Shown: piece after piece, positions 55,148-64,000 of the stretch | Numbering within the stretch: position 1 is the stretch's first letter | Layout of the letters: each line of letters starts with the position of its first letter | NCBI GenBank assembly: GCA_009617715.1 | Contig: VTFK01000056.1 | Span: 496,001 to 560,000 of the forward strand | DNA from: Plectrocnemia conspersa | Lineage: Eukaryota; Arthropoda; Insecta; Trichoptera; Polycentropodidae | Length of the DNA stretch: 64,000 nucleotides | Reading direction: 5' to 3' | Notes under the pieces: model-generated | What the model saw: only the letters and a program-made list of their open reading frames with translations | Databases searched by the model: none | Told to the model about the DNA's origin: nothing | Translations under genes and position numbers: made by a program

Positions 55148-57483
55148 AAATAAAGGCTAAATCTTGGAATGAAAGATAACAAGCTGAAATTTTGTACAGA
55201 CCTTTGTTTTGATGTTCTAAGGACAGGGTGAAAAATCTCATAAAATATCGTGTCTGCTAATCAAGATGTCAAAGGTCACAAAATTTGTGTTTTGCAAATA
55301 TCTCGCGTTTTATGCGTCGCACGTCATTAGATGCTTTACAAAACTTGTAAAGCATAAAATTTTCTACAAGTTTGGTTAAAATATTTGTTTTGTATCATTA
55401 ACTGTTTTTGAGATATAGCGCGAAGAGTGGGAGGCGTACATCCGTTTATAGAATCTAGCGAGTATTTCTACCTGCTTAACTTGGTATAAGCTTTGAAAAA
55501 GTAAACAATCGTGAAAAAAGTGGTCTCGGCAAGTCGTTTGAACCATAATTTTATTACTTTCTTCTTTGTATTATTAGGAATTAAGAATGAAATTTTGTTC
55601 GACATGAAATTTGTGCGAAAAAATTGAAAGAGTTGAGAGATGTCCTTACGGAGTATGTACCAGATGATAAGAAGATCATTTCCAAATTAAGAGAAAAATA
55701 TTTAACTGATATTATAATTACAACGAAGATTGGATCATTCCCTATTTTTTCTTTTCGCGATGCTCAAGCTTAAATTTTATCCATAGCTTGGTATGAAAAA
55801 TAAAAAAGGCACTTCGGAAGAAGAACACTTGCGCATAGTGGAAGCTGCTGCGGCGATTATTAAAAAAGATATTCGATCTTCTGTTGTTGAGACCAAGTCC
55901 TATCCGCCCCCGAGTAAAATATTAATGAAGAAATTCCGAAAACTTTATTACATTTTCTGCAAGAAGTTATTATAAAGAACAGAAAAGGAAAGACGGGGCA
56001 TTTTAAAACGAAATACACAGCTATAAGTCATGCTATAATGACTTCCATACGAAAACGGTCCTTTTCTTCGCAGTTATTAATAGGCCTATCTGTATTTCTT
56101 CATAGAAGAAATACAGATAGGCCAAACATCCAAAAATACTTTTGGATGTTTTGTCAAGTTTAGGTTTTTTCGCTTCATATAGTGATACTGTAAAATGTTA
56201 AATTTCAGCTGTTTATCACCCACAACCTCGTAATCAACCATCAGAGTCAAGTGCCTTAGTACAGTATGCAGCGGATAATGCAGAAAAATATTTATACTCT
56301 TGATGGCTATAATACTGTTCATATAATGGGAATGATATAAATAATAACTTCAAAATCTGAAGTTATATCCGATGACCGCATAAAGAAATTTACAACAAAA
56401 CCAAGTGCAAAGGAGTTAGCAGCACTATCACATATACCCCTTCTAGTGTATGAAAATCATGTCGTACCCGGATTAAAAAAGCAAGAGATTCAAGTTCAAA
56501 AATTTTAATGATGTAGAAGAACTAACCGAACAAATATTTAATGTAGTTGATTTGTTGTGGATGTACGGAAAGTGGAAAAATATCTCACCGCTGCCAGGGT
56601 GGAATGGATTTATTGAACAACTTACAAAAAAAAACAATGAGAACTTTGTAACTTCTCGGATTCTGTTTCTTACTTTTATTCATCATCCTGCGAGTAATAT
56701 GGACACAATTAACACCACATTACAGTGTACTATAAACACTGCCAAGAAACATGAACAAAGAACATGCTTAATAACTTTTGATCAGCCGTTGTACATAAAA
56801 GCACGTGAAATCGTAGCAGCTTTAGATGCTAACTCAGACTTGTCCAGAGTAGTTGTGAAACTAGGAGGCTTTCATATGCTTATGTCTTTTATTGTATGCA
56901 CAGGGTATATAATGAATGGAAGCGGAATCAAGGAAGCTCTCAGTACAATTTATGCTTCGAATTCTGTCGACAAAATGTTGGATGGTCACGCTTTTGCAAG
57001 AAGTATCAGAGCCCATACGATATTATCGATGATGATTTTTGAAGATATGGAGATTGAAAGTTATAATGCTTTAGATGGGTTCATTCAGCAGATAACAATT
57101 TGCGATGTTTCCTATGAAACTGTGGAAGAATGTGCAGGTAACTCTGGCTCCGTAGTTTACATAGCGTTATCCTATAAACGGATGCGCGCTTCCCACTCCC
57201 TGCGCTGTATATCGAAAACCATTAACCATACGAAGAAATAAATTGCTATATACTTGTAGAAAATTTTATTTTCTATAAGTTTTGTGAAACATCTAATGAC
57301 ATGCGACGCAAAGGAGGCGAGATATTTGCAAAAAAACGAGTTTTATGACCTTTTACCTTTAATATCTTGATTAGCAGACACGATATCTTATGAGACTTTT
57401 CACCCTATCTTTAGAACGCCAAAACAAAGGTCTGTGCAAAATTTCAGCTTGTTATCTTTCATTCCGAGGTTAAACCCTTATTT
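55148..57483 (+). mobile_element. Element with ~230-bp terminal inverted repeats and an unfamiliar ORF
   Basis: The left arm (about 55148-55378) and right arm (about 57254-57483) are inverted copies over their whole length. Shared blocks include AACAAGCTGAAATTTTGTA / TGCAAAATTTCAGCTTGTT, GCTAATCAAGAT / ATCTTGATTAGC and CATTAGATG / CATCTAATG. They end near AAATAAAGG / CCCTTATTT. The interior holds one degraded protein-coding region. The target duplication is not clear. The layout fits a DNA transposon, but the protein is not one I can place in a known superfamily. Confidence 0.65.
55609..57241 (+). pseudogene. Degraded ORF of unknown family inside the long-TIR element
   Basis: In order, over several frames: KKLKELRDVLTEYVPDDKKI (55615 on), EEEHLRIVEAAAAIIKKDIR, HFKTKYTAISHAIMTSIRKR, YAADNAEK followed one frame on by TLDGYNTVHIMGM, then a longer open stretch (56552-57241) with LLWMYGKWKNISPLPGWNGF, TCLITFDQPLYIKAREIVAA, VVVKLGGFHMLMSFIVCTGY and GHAFARSIRAHTIL. 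At least four frame breaks or stops interrupt it. From memory this resembles large unnamed proteins found in many copies in arthropod and cnidarian genomes, but no function is known to me. Acidic residues in DNAE, LDG and TFDQ could be catalytic, which is a guess. Confidence 0.5.
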
Positions 57484-57971
57484 GACTGGACTACTTGAGA
57501 ATTTGAATAAAAGAATCAGACAGGAAATCAATGCCATTCTGCCTCAGATGTCTCAGAGATTCCGGGAACGTCTTTAGCATTGTATTGCCAAAGACCGCCG
57601 CCATTTGTCTGATATGATTTCTAAAGCCTATTAAAATAACTGTTTTTTATTTTATTTTCAGAAGTATTTACAGTTTTTTCTAGATAGCTTTGTTCATTTT
57701 ATATACCCCTTTAAAATGAGGAAAATATTTATGCCTCTCACTGTATGTACCTAGGGTAAATAATATAACAACTTGCTGATCTAATGTGATCAAGTTATTT
57801 TGTTTAATTTTAGTTTCTAGCTATTTTTAAAAATAAATTATTACATCATGTCTGGAAATAATAAAAGTTAAAAATGAGAACCGGCAGCTCTAAAGTAAAT
57901 ATAATGATTTGTACTTTTTCAGTCAAGTAAAAGCTAAAACTATACGCTTTTAACACAATTTAAAAAAGTCT

Positions 57972-58090
57972 AATTACTTATTGGCTCTAGATGAAATAGC
58001 AGATATTAGGGATACAGCTTTGCTTGCTATTTTTATTAGACATGTTGACAGTCAAATTAATGCAACAGAAGTACTTCTCGATATTGTGAG
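57972..58090 (+). pseudogene. Older hAT transposase piece, left half of an interrupted exon
   Basis: It reads LALDEIADIRDTALLAIFIR, then HVDSQINATEVLLDIV, and resumes after the inserted hAT at 60952 with RLEDTTTGRHI. This matches the hAT pattern DES-x-D-x-x-DTAQLA-x-FIR ... EELL-x-L ... TTTG-x-DI. Removing the insertion and one copy of ATTGTGAG restores the frame exactly. It is too short to code for anything now. Confidence 0.7.
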
Positions 58091-60951
58091 CAGGGGCGTA
58101 TATTCAGGGTGTGCTAGGTGTGCGGCGCACACCCGCAAAACCATCTAAAATATAAATTTAGAAATTTAGAAAATTTAGGGCGTAAAGCGACATCATTTTG
58201 CATACAGTAGTATGCAAAATTATAAAATTTTAATATGCAGTGTATAGTATGCATTGGTATTTGTCATTCGCTCTGAACGTTTTCGCGCGAGCGATCGTTT
58301 TGGAACAACACATATAACGCGCCGACCTTGCGCGGCCGCCGACTAAAGTAAATTGTTCCGAGATTTAACGGCTGAAGTCGATCTGTTGGTTGGCAGCGCT
58401 CAGTAGTAAAATTGGTCTCGAATTTGGTGCGCGTACTTCAAAAACTCTTGCGTCCGTCGCTGCTTTTTTTTATTACATTATATCACAATAACAGGTCACT
58501 CATTTTTTTTATATTTTGGCGTAAAATAGTTAATTATCTTATTTACATATGATCAATATTTAATTTTCTATTCTAGATTATATTTTTTTTTTACCCCAAT
58601 AATGATGAAGAATACTGTTGAAGATATTCTGAATAATCCATTTTCAAAAAGAAGTTATGAAATTAAATTGAAGATAATCAAAATTGCCAAACCACGTCCA
58701 CCTCTTCCCAATTTATTTATGAAGCATAAAGACAATAAATGTGAATATACAAGACATTTTTCATTTTCATCATATGAATGAACTGAGTGGTTAACAGGCT
58801 GCGAACTTCGATCTAGATTGTTCTGTTGGCCATGTATATTGTTTTCCAAAGAAAGAAGCGTGTGGAGTAAAAGTGGATTTGCTGACCTTAGTCATCTGAT
58901 AACGGCACTGAAAAAACACAAAAGAGCGCAGTCACACGTTCAATCATTTTTTTCTCTCAAAATGTTTGGAAAACAACGAATTGAAGTCATGATTGACGCT
59001 CAACGTAAAGCTAATATAAGTCAACATAATGAACAAGTTCATAAAAATAGAGAAATATTAAAAGGAATGATTGACGCAGTAGTATATCTAGGAAAACAAG
59101 AACAACCTTTTCGAGGCCACGATGAATCCTGTAATTCACTAAACAAAGGAAATTACCTTGAATTTTTAAATGCACTTCGAGAATACGATTCTGTTTTGGA
59201 TACTCATTTAAATACTGCAACGGTGTTTCGTGGTACTTCCCCATCCATACAGAATGACATAATTGAAGCGATTGGTGATGTTATTAAAGATCATATTAAG
59301 GAAGAAGTAAATTCAGCAAATTTTGTCGCTATTATTCTTGACGAAACTTCAGATATAATGACGAACTCACAGCTCTCAACAGTTTTGCGTTTTGTTTATG
59401 AAGGTAAAGTTTACGAGCGGTTTATTGGCTTTACAGACGTTAGCTCTGATAAAACAGCCGATGGCTTATTTTGCCACGTTGTAAATATAATTGAAGAATT
59501 TCAAATTCAAGAAAAAATTAGTTGGACAGACTTATGATGGGGCGAGTGTAATGAATGGGCATATTAATGGTTTGCAAGCCAAAGTACTCGAAGTTTATCC
59601 ACTGGCCATTTTACACACTGCTATGCTCATATGTTGAATTTAACATTACAACAAGGTCTTTTCAATATAAAAGTGTGCAAATCATTCTTTCAAACTTTAA
59701 ATGGATTGTCTGCATTCTTTTCGAAATCTTTCAAACGAATAAATGCTTTACAAAGAGTTCGTAGCTAGAAGACTTCCTTCTGTTACACCTACAAGATGGA
59801 ATTATACATCACGGTTAAGTAACACAGTGCAAAATACAGAAATGAATTTACGGACTTTTTTTCGAGACGTCGTGAAAAAATTGTGAACTATGGGACCCCC
59901 GACACTGTAATAAAAGCACGAGGTTTTCTTAGCTTTTTTTTGGAAGATTTTGAAACAAGAAAACTTCCTCCACATATTTTCAAACCTTTTTGGAAAAACT
60001 GATGTGTTATACAACATTTTACAATCCAAATCTTTTGACATATTATATTGCTGTAAGAAAGTTACCGAAATTTTGCAACAACTCAGACATGAACAGGAAA
60101 ATAATTATGAAACATTATGGGATTCTTATGTAACGGAAGAAATTATCAAGACTGAGTAATGATTTGCTTGTTGAAGAAAAGCACGCGTTTAGCCAACTAT
60201 TTAATACAATAGTTGATAATATATGTAAGCAAATTGAAAACCGTTTTTCTTCAATGTCCAAATTGGAATATTTTCACCTTCTGGAGAAAGAAAAATATGA
60301 GCAATATAAAGAAAAATTTCCAAATGAATTACTTACCAAACTGCAACAATTCTATGGAGCATTATTTGATTATATAAGTTTAAAAAATGAGCTTGCTGTT
60401 CTTTATCATTTACCTAAATTTGCAGAGAAATCTGTTCATGAGCTTGTACAATTTATGAACACAAATAATCTTGAGTCAGGTTTTCAGGAAATAGATAAAT
60501 TAGGCAAACTAATATTAACTCACCAAGCAGTACTGCTTCAGCAGAACGTTCATTTTCTGCTCTGAAACGAATTAATAATTGTTATCGAAGTACCCAAGGC
60601 CAAGAAAGGCTATGTGGCCTTAGCTTGATTTCAATAGAAAAAGGGATCCTTATGGATATTAAAAGAAGAGCACTTTTATGACAGCGTGATAGAAAAAAAT
60701 TTATGATTAAAAGAAAGAAGATTAGATTTTTTATATATAAATAATTATAAGTTTATGTTTATTGGAAATTTGATATTTTTATATAATAATATTTTAGATT
60801 AGGTTTGATGTTTATTTATTTATTTATATATGGGAAAAAGCTGTAAGGCAGTTTAGGCATGTCAAAACCTCGGCTAATAAAAATGAAAAAATGTACGTTT
60901 TTTTTTTTTTTTTATAGCACACCCAATATTAACACCCACCGTACGCCACTG
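58091..60951 (+). mobile_element. hAT transposon with perfect 8-bp target duplication
   Basis: The element starts CAGGGGCGTATATTCAGGGT and ends (complement) CAGTGGCGTACGGTGGGTGT, typical hAT termini. The 8-bp ATTGTGAG stands immediately before (58083-58090) and after (60952-60959). Its length is 2,861 bp. The transposase is degraded (separate entry), so it now depends on another source for movement. It is younger than the hAT piece it interrupts. Confidence 0.92.
58602..60680 (+). pseudogene. Broken hAT transposase with TTF-type zinc finger and DUF4371-like region
   Basis: Starting at ATG 58602, the frame holds an early stop (TGA 58779-58781). After it come GCELRSRLFCWPCILFSKER and ALKKHKRAQSH, a TTF-type zinc finger. 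ILDETSDIMTNSQLSTVLRF is the first catalytic D region. A frame break at about 59530 precedes GQTYDGASVMNGHINGLQAK. After further breaks the end reads AERSFSALKRINNCYRSTQG, the hAT dimerisation motif. Domain order and length are those of a complete ZMYM1-like hAT transposase, with at least four disabling changes. Confidence 0.85.
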
Positions 60952-60990
60952 ATTGTGAGGTTGGAAGATACGACAACCGGAAGACATATT
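60952..60990 (+). pseudogene. Older hAT transposase piece, right half of interrupted exon
   Basis: This continues the frame from 58090 after the insertion (RLEDTTTGRHI, then TAA). The ATTGTGAG at 60952-60959 is the second copy of the target duplication. Confidence 0.6.
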
Positions 60991-61100
60991 TAAGAAGAAT
61001 TTATTAGTTAATAAAAATTAGAATATCATTTAGCCATATATCAGATAAGTTTTTACCAAAAATAAAAATAAAACACGTAGATTAAGTAGTGAAAAAATAC

Positions 61101-61106
61101 TTTATT
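61101..61106 (-). terminator. Brd8: Poly(A) signal of Brd8
   Basis: TTTATT on the plus strand is AATAAA on the minus strand, about 30 bases beyond the Brd8 stop codon. This gives a very short 3' UTR, so the transposons at 55-61 kb lie outside both genes. Confidence 0.6.
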
Positions 61107-61134
61107 GACAAAATTATATGCCTGCAAATTAAAT

Positions 61135-61441
61135 CTAGGAATCGTCTGCTCTTCGTTTTTTGGTATTGGTCGGTGTGTCATTTCCTCCACTAGTGTTGCC
61201 TCTCTTTCGTTTAACAGCAGCTCCTGCTGATCTAGAAGTCGGTCGAGGCGGCCTCGTCAGTCTAGACACGTTCAAATTCTCAGCAGCGGCATGAGCTTGA
61301 GCTTGCAAAAGTAACGTAATTTGTGAAATGGCATCTTGGATAGTTTCGCGAGTCATGGTGTAAACTCGGTGATCGATGCGGTTGTACATTAAAGCATTGG
61401 TCAGCATTAATAATATGTCGCGTTGGAAATCTTGAGTAGTT
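61135..61441 (-). CDS. Brd8: Brd8 last exon: end of bromodomain and basic tail
   Basis: The acceptor (ACATTTCAG) is followed by completion of R, then TTQDFQRDILLMLTNALMYN and RIDHRVYTMTRETIQDAISQ, the last helices of the bromodomain. A tail rich in Arg/Lys/Ser ends in RRADDS and TAG at 61135-61137. The tail could be a nuclear localisation signal. Confidence 0.9.
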
Positions 61442-63558
61442 CTGAAATGTAAATATTGTATCATTTATGGTTACATTTACTTGAATAAAATTAATTTACC
61501 TGATCACTCCGAGATCGATATTACGCCTGATTGTGGTAAGATCCATCGGTTTCTTCACAGCTTGACTATAACCCGGAGCTTGATCGTCTGTGATCGGTTT
61601 CATAAACAGTGACGCATACTTCAACGTATGTAATCTATAATTAATATTAAATTTAATATCAAATATTTATTAAAAACATTTTAAAAATATTCAATTACCT
61701 ATTCAAAGCTTGAATCACAGATTTCTTCCAAATTCTATAATCTTTGTCTTGTTCTGCCGAATTTGAAGATGCATTACTAGCCGACGTGCAAGGTGTAGTA
61801 TTCGACGCTGGACTATTCGGTAGAGAATCTGTTGGAGTGGCTGGACTTTCGGAACGTGATCCGCCTAAACATAATTTTGATTAAAACAATATTTCAAGTG
61901 ATTATCATTATATCAAAATAATACGAACGGTCAGGTCTGAATCTTCTGGTGAGTATCTTTTTATCGGCTGACTCTTGTGAATTATCCGAACCGACCTCAT
62001 CACTAAACTCCATCTTACTACCACTGATCATTCCTTCCAATTCTCTAGGCGGACTGGACCGTTCGTCTTTCTCGGTCTTTTTTCTGGAATAGTCGCGCTT
62101 AGTTTTGCCTGGTTTATCTTCTTTGATGACTTCGATTGGAGTATCATCGTCAGTTTCAATATTGGACTCCAATAATTCCCCAGGTTTATTTGAATCGGAT
62201 TTGTTTTCAGCATCTTTATCCGTCAATTGCGATTCAGTAGAATTTTCGGAGATATCTTTATCGGACTTCTGTGTTTCGACATCTTGAGATTCATTATTTT
62301 CAACGTTCACTGTAGCTTCGGACACGTTATCGTCTTCAGTCTTAACTTCGGGCTGTTCTTCTATGATAGCTGTCTCAATCAGAGCACTCGAGCTTTCATC
62401 GACATCGGTCTCGGGTGCGATTGATTCAACTTTGATTTCTGTACTAGAATCCTCTTTGCTAAAATAAAAAAAAACATATCGATTAAATACCATTGCCATC
62501 AATAATAAAGATAGAATAGCTCGATTTGTATTAGTATTTAGTTATTAATGGTAATTCTATATATATAAAACGAGTTATTTCATCTTTGTTGTACTGCGTA
62601 ATTATAACATTAACTAACTTTTTATCATTTTCCATATTGTCTTTAGAATGATCAGTGATTTCTATCATGGCATTCGGGCCTCCCAAAATCGCCTCACTAA
62701 TTTCTGATAAAGTTTGCTGCTGAGGCGCTATATTGATCTCTTGCAGATTAACCTGCTCCGAACAATTCAAATCTTCCATATCGGCGTTATTAGAAAGTTC
62801 TCGTTTATTGAACAAGTTCTTATCGGACTGAGCTCTTCCGGTCGGAGTTTTATGTATGGATGACACAGGAGGTATATCCAGATCGATGTCTGAAAATGCA
62901 TACACATCTTCCGCCTTTATTTCGATATCGTCTATATCGATCTTTTCGGGCGTTTTCAACGTTTCCACATTTGAATGATCCTTGGCTGATAAATCAGGCG
63001 GAGGAACGTTGTGCAAAGGTGGTAGAATCGATTCCGACATCGATCCATCGATAAGGTTCTGCTCTATTCTTCTGAAGCTCGGATTTAATCTGTTCGATCT
63101 TTTGAAGTTCGTGATTCAGAACTTTGTTATTGTTCATTTGAACGGTCAGCGAATCGCTCAAATTTGTCATAATACTTTCGACTGGTTTGGCCGTTGCAAT
63201 AGTGGACGGTACGACAGGACGATTTGTACTTTCTGAAACTTTATAGTCAAATAAAACATTAGTAAGGCAATCTAATATTTATATAAAATAAAGTAAACGC
63301 ACCAAGATTGGCCGTTTGATGGACAGGAGCCGAACTTTGCAGTAAAGACGTAAGCAACGGCGAAGGATGCGGCGTATCAGAATCGGATCTACGCCAAGTT
63401 CGCTCTATTATGGCTTTACGTTCCTCGCGTTCTCGCAACCAAAGTGTGTGTTTGGTCGCTTCGACTTCCTTCGCATGCATTTCTGCTTCCATTGCAGCTG
63501 CCATTTCTCTAATACGAGCCTCATTGATTGAGCTAGAAGTCAACTCCTTAATTTCTGC
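61135..63558 (-). CDS. Brd8: Bromodomain protein BRD8-like, 3' part of gene (six exons, 5' end outside window)
   Basis: BRD8 is a subunit of the Tip60/NuA4 histone acetyltransferase complex. Its bromodomain reads acetyl-lysine. Exons from 5' to 3' on the minus strand: 63303-63558, 62619-63232, 61925-62458 (or 61929), 61699-61864, 61500-61634, 61135-61441. The order is a charged coiled coil (AAAMEAEMHAKEVEATKHT), Ser/Pro-rich and acidic linkers, then the bromodomain: DYRIWKKSVIQALNRLHTLK, YASLFMKPITDDQAPGYSQA, VKKPMDLTTIRRNIDLGVIR and FQRDILLMLTNALMYN. The binding-pocket tyrosine and asparagine (ALMYN) are present. The tail is basic (KRKRGNTSGG). The gene converges on jbug. Two junctions are not clean (see findings). 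Confidence 0.85.
61500..61864 (-). CDS. Brd8: Brd8 exons carrying most of the bromodomain
   Basis: Exon 61699-61864 encodes a Ser/Thr/Pro-rich lead (SESPATPTDSLPNSPASNTT) and the first helix (DYRIWKKSVIQALNR). Exon 61500-61634 encodes the ZA loop (YASLFMKPITDDQAPGYSQA, PMDLTTIRRNIDLGVI). Donors GTAATT and GTAAAT and the phases (2 to 2) agree at both junctions. Confidence 0.9.
61925..63558 (-). CDS. Brd8: Brd8 upstream exons: coiled coil and acidic linker
   Basis: Exon 63303-63558 encodes a charged helix (IREMAAAMEAEMHAKEVEAT, LREREERKAIIERTWRR) and SPLLTSLLQSSAPV, similar in place to the SRLLEAGP motif of vertebrate BRD8. Exon 62619-63232 has two overlapping open frames that must be joined by a frame change near 63040-63105. 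It includes SEISEAILGGPNAMIEITDH. Exon 61925-62458 is very acidic (EEQPEVKTEDDNVSEATVNV) and ends RRFRPDR. The exon 5' of 63558 is not in view. Confidence 0.7.
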
Positions 63559-63600
63559 CTATATTAAGACAGTGAGAAAATTTAAAAAACAAAATAGATA

Positions 63601-64000
63601 ACAACTTTTTGATAAATTACAACAGAGAAATGGGTGGCGTCGACCAAATGGATCAGTCCATCAGTCTTTCCTGGGTGCCTATAAGAGAAAAAAATTGGTG
63701 GTGGGTAATCTTTACCTACTTACTTGATATGGCCATTTCTAATGCTTGGCGATTGCATGTTTTACTTAGCAAGCTAGACAGGTAATTTATATGGAGCAAT
63801 TATTGTTCAGACGGACGATTTCTCGAGGGTACATACGACGAACAATAACGAAGTCATCCGACATCAACAATACTTGAAGTATAGCGAAAAAACAACGATT
63901 ACAACCCCGAGCGCATCGAAAAACCATTGCATTGTGTTATTTACCACAACCGAGGTAGCTGGCGTTGCGGACTCTGTAAGAAAACGTTGTGTTGAGCGAC
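63601..64000 (+). pseudogene. piggyBac-like transposase C-terminal fragment in a Brd8 intron, cut by the window edge
   Basis: The plus strand reads REMGGVDQMDQSISLSWVPI, then REKNWWWVIFTYLLDMAISN and AWRLHVLL, a strong match to the piggyBac pattern N-x-x-MGGVD-x-MDQ ... WWWP-x-F-x-Y-x-x-D-x-x-x-x-NAW. After a stop at about 63782, later frames give YHNRGSWRCGLCKKTLC, like the Cys-rich zinc finger at the end of these proteins. Several frame breaks show it is dead. No TTAA-flanked end is in view. Confidence 0.75.

Larger units (their letters stand above)
55040..57625 (+). mobile_element. mariner-like relic split by a long-TIR element
   Basis: Left of the insertion, about 55055-55105 reads SDEAYFHISGDRVTY, like the EAHFHLNGYVN strand of mariner/Tc transposases. 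Right of it, about 57494-57623 reads ENLNKRIRQEINAI and CIAKDRRHLSDMI, like the E-L-x-x-RI-x-x-EI-x-x-I ... G-HLSD-I end of the same proteins. An in-frame stop and other changes show it is dead. Confidence 0.55.

Noticed and set aside
62105..62424. Plus-strand frames opposite the acidic Brd8 exon
   Set aside because: Ser/Phe/Leu-rich antisense of a Glu/Asp/Ser-rich coding exon. No independent evidence.

Overview
This window looks like AT-rich, intron-rich nuclear DNA from an insect. It has GT-AG introns, AATAAA poly(A) signals, a tRNA-derived SINE, and piggyBac, hAT, pogo/Tigger and mariner remnants. Two conserved animal genes face each other tail to tail. No bacterial features, CRISPR arrays or rRNA genes were seen. 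The insect order cannot be fixed from the sequence alone.

Positions 6215-54475 (+) hold a complete filamin-family gene with 43 coding exons and a protein of about 2,925 residues. Three calponin-homology (CH) domains precede about 23 filamin Ig repeats. Ordinary filamins have two CH domains, and three is the mark of insect jitterbug (jbug), so this is called jbug. A Ser/Pro-rich linker (17.8-20.0 kb) separates Ig repeats 3 and 4, and a 22-kb intron (20374-42415) follows repeat 4. That intron holds many transposon remnants and two GC-richer, promoter-like stretches.

Positions 61135-63558 (-) hold the 3' part of a bromodomain gene, called Brd8 (Tip60/NuA4 subunit). Its 5' end lies beyond the window. 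A piggyBac transposase fragment lies in its intron at 63.6-64.0 kb.

The 6.5 kb between the two poly(A) signals is a nest of transposons. A mariner-like relic is split by an element with ~230-bp terminal inverted repeats and an unfamiliar degraded ORF (55148-57483). An old hAT transposase exon is split by a younger hAT (58091-60951) with a perfect 8-bp target duplication. Upstream of jbug lie duplicated mariner pieces, a SINE, and a 46-codon ORF with a signal-peptide-like start (2730-2870).

The main points for follow-up are the long-TIR element, a probable one-base frame error in jbug exon 12, a GC-AG intron in the CH1 region, a frame conflict in Brd8, and several clean nested insertions. All exon boundaries were read by eye from splice consensus and frame continuity, without transcript evidence.
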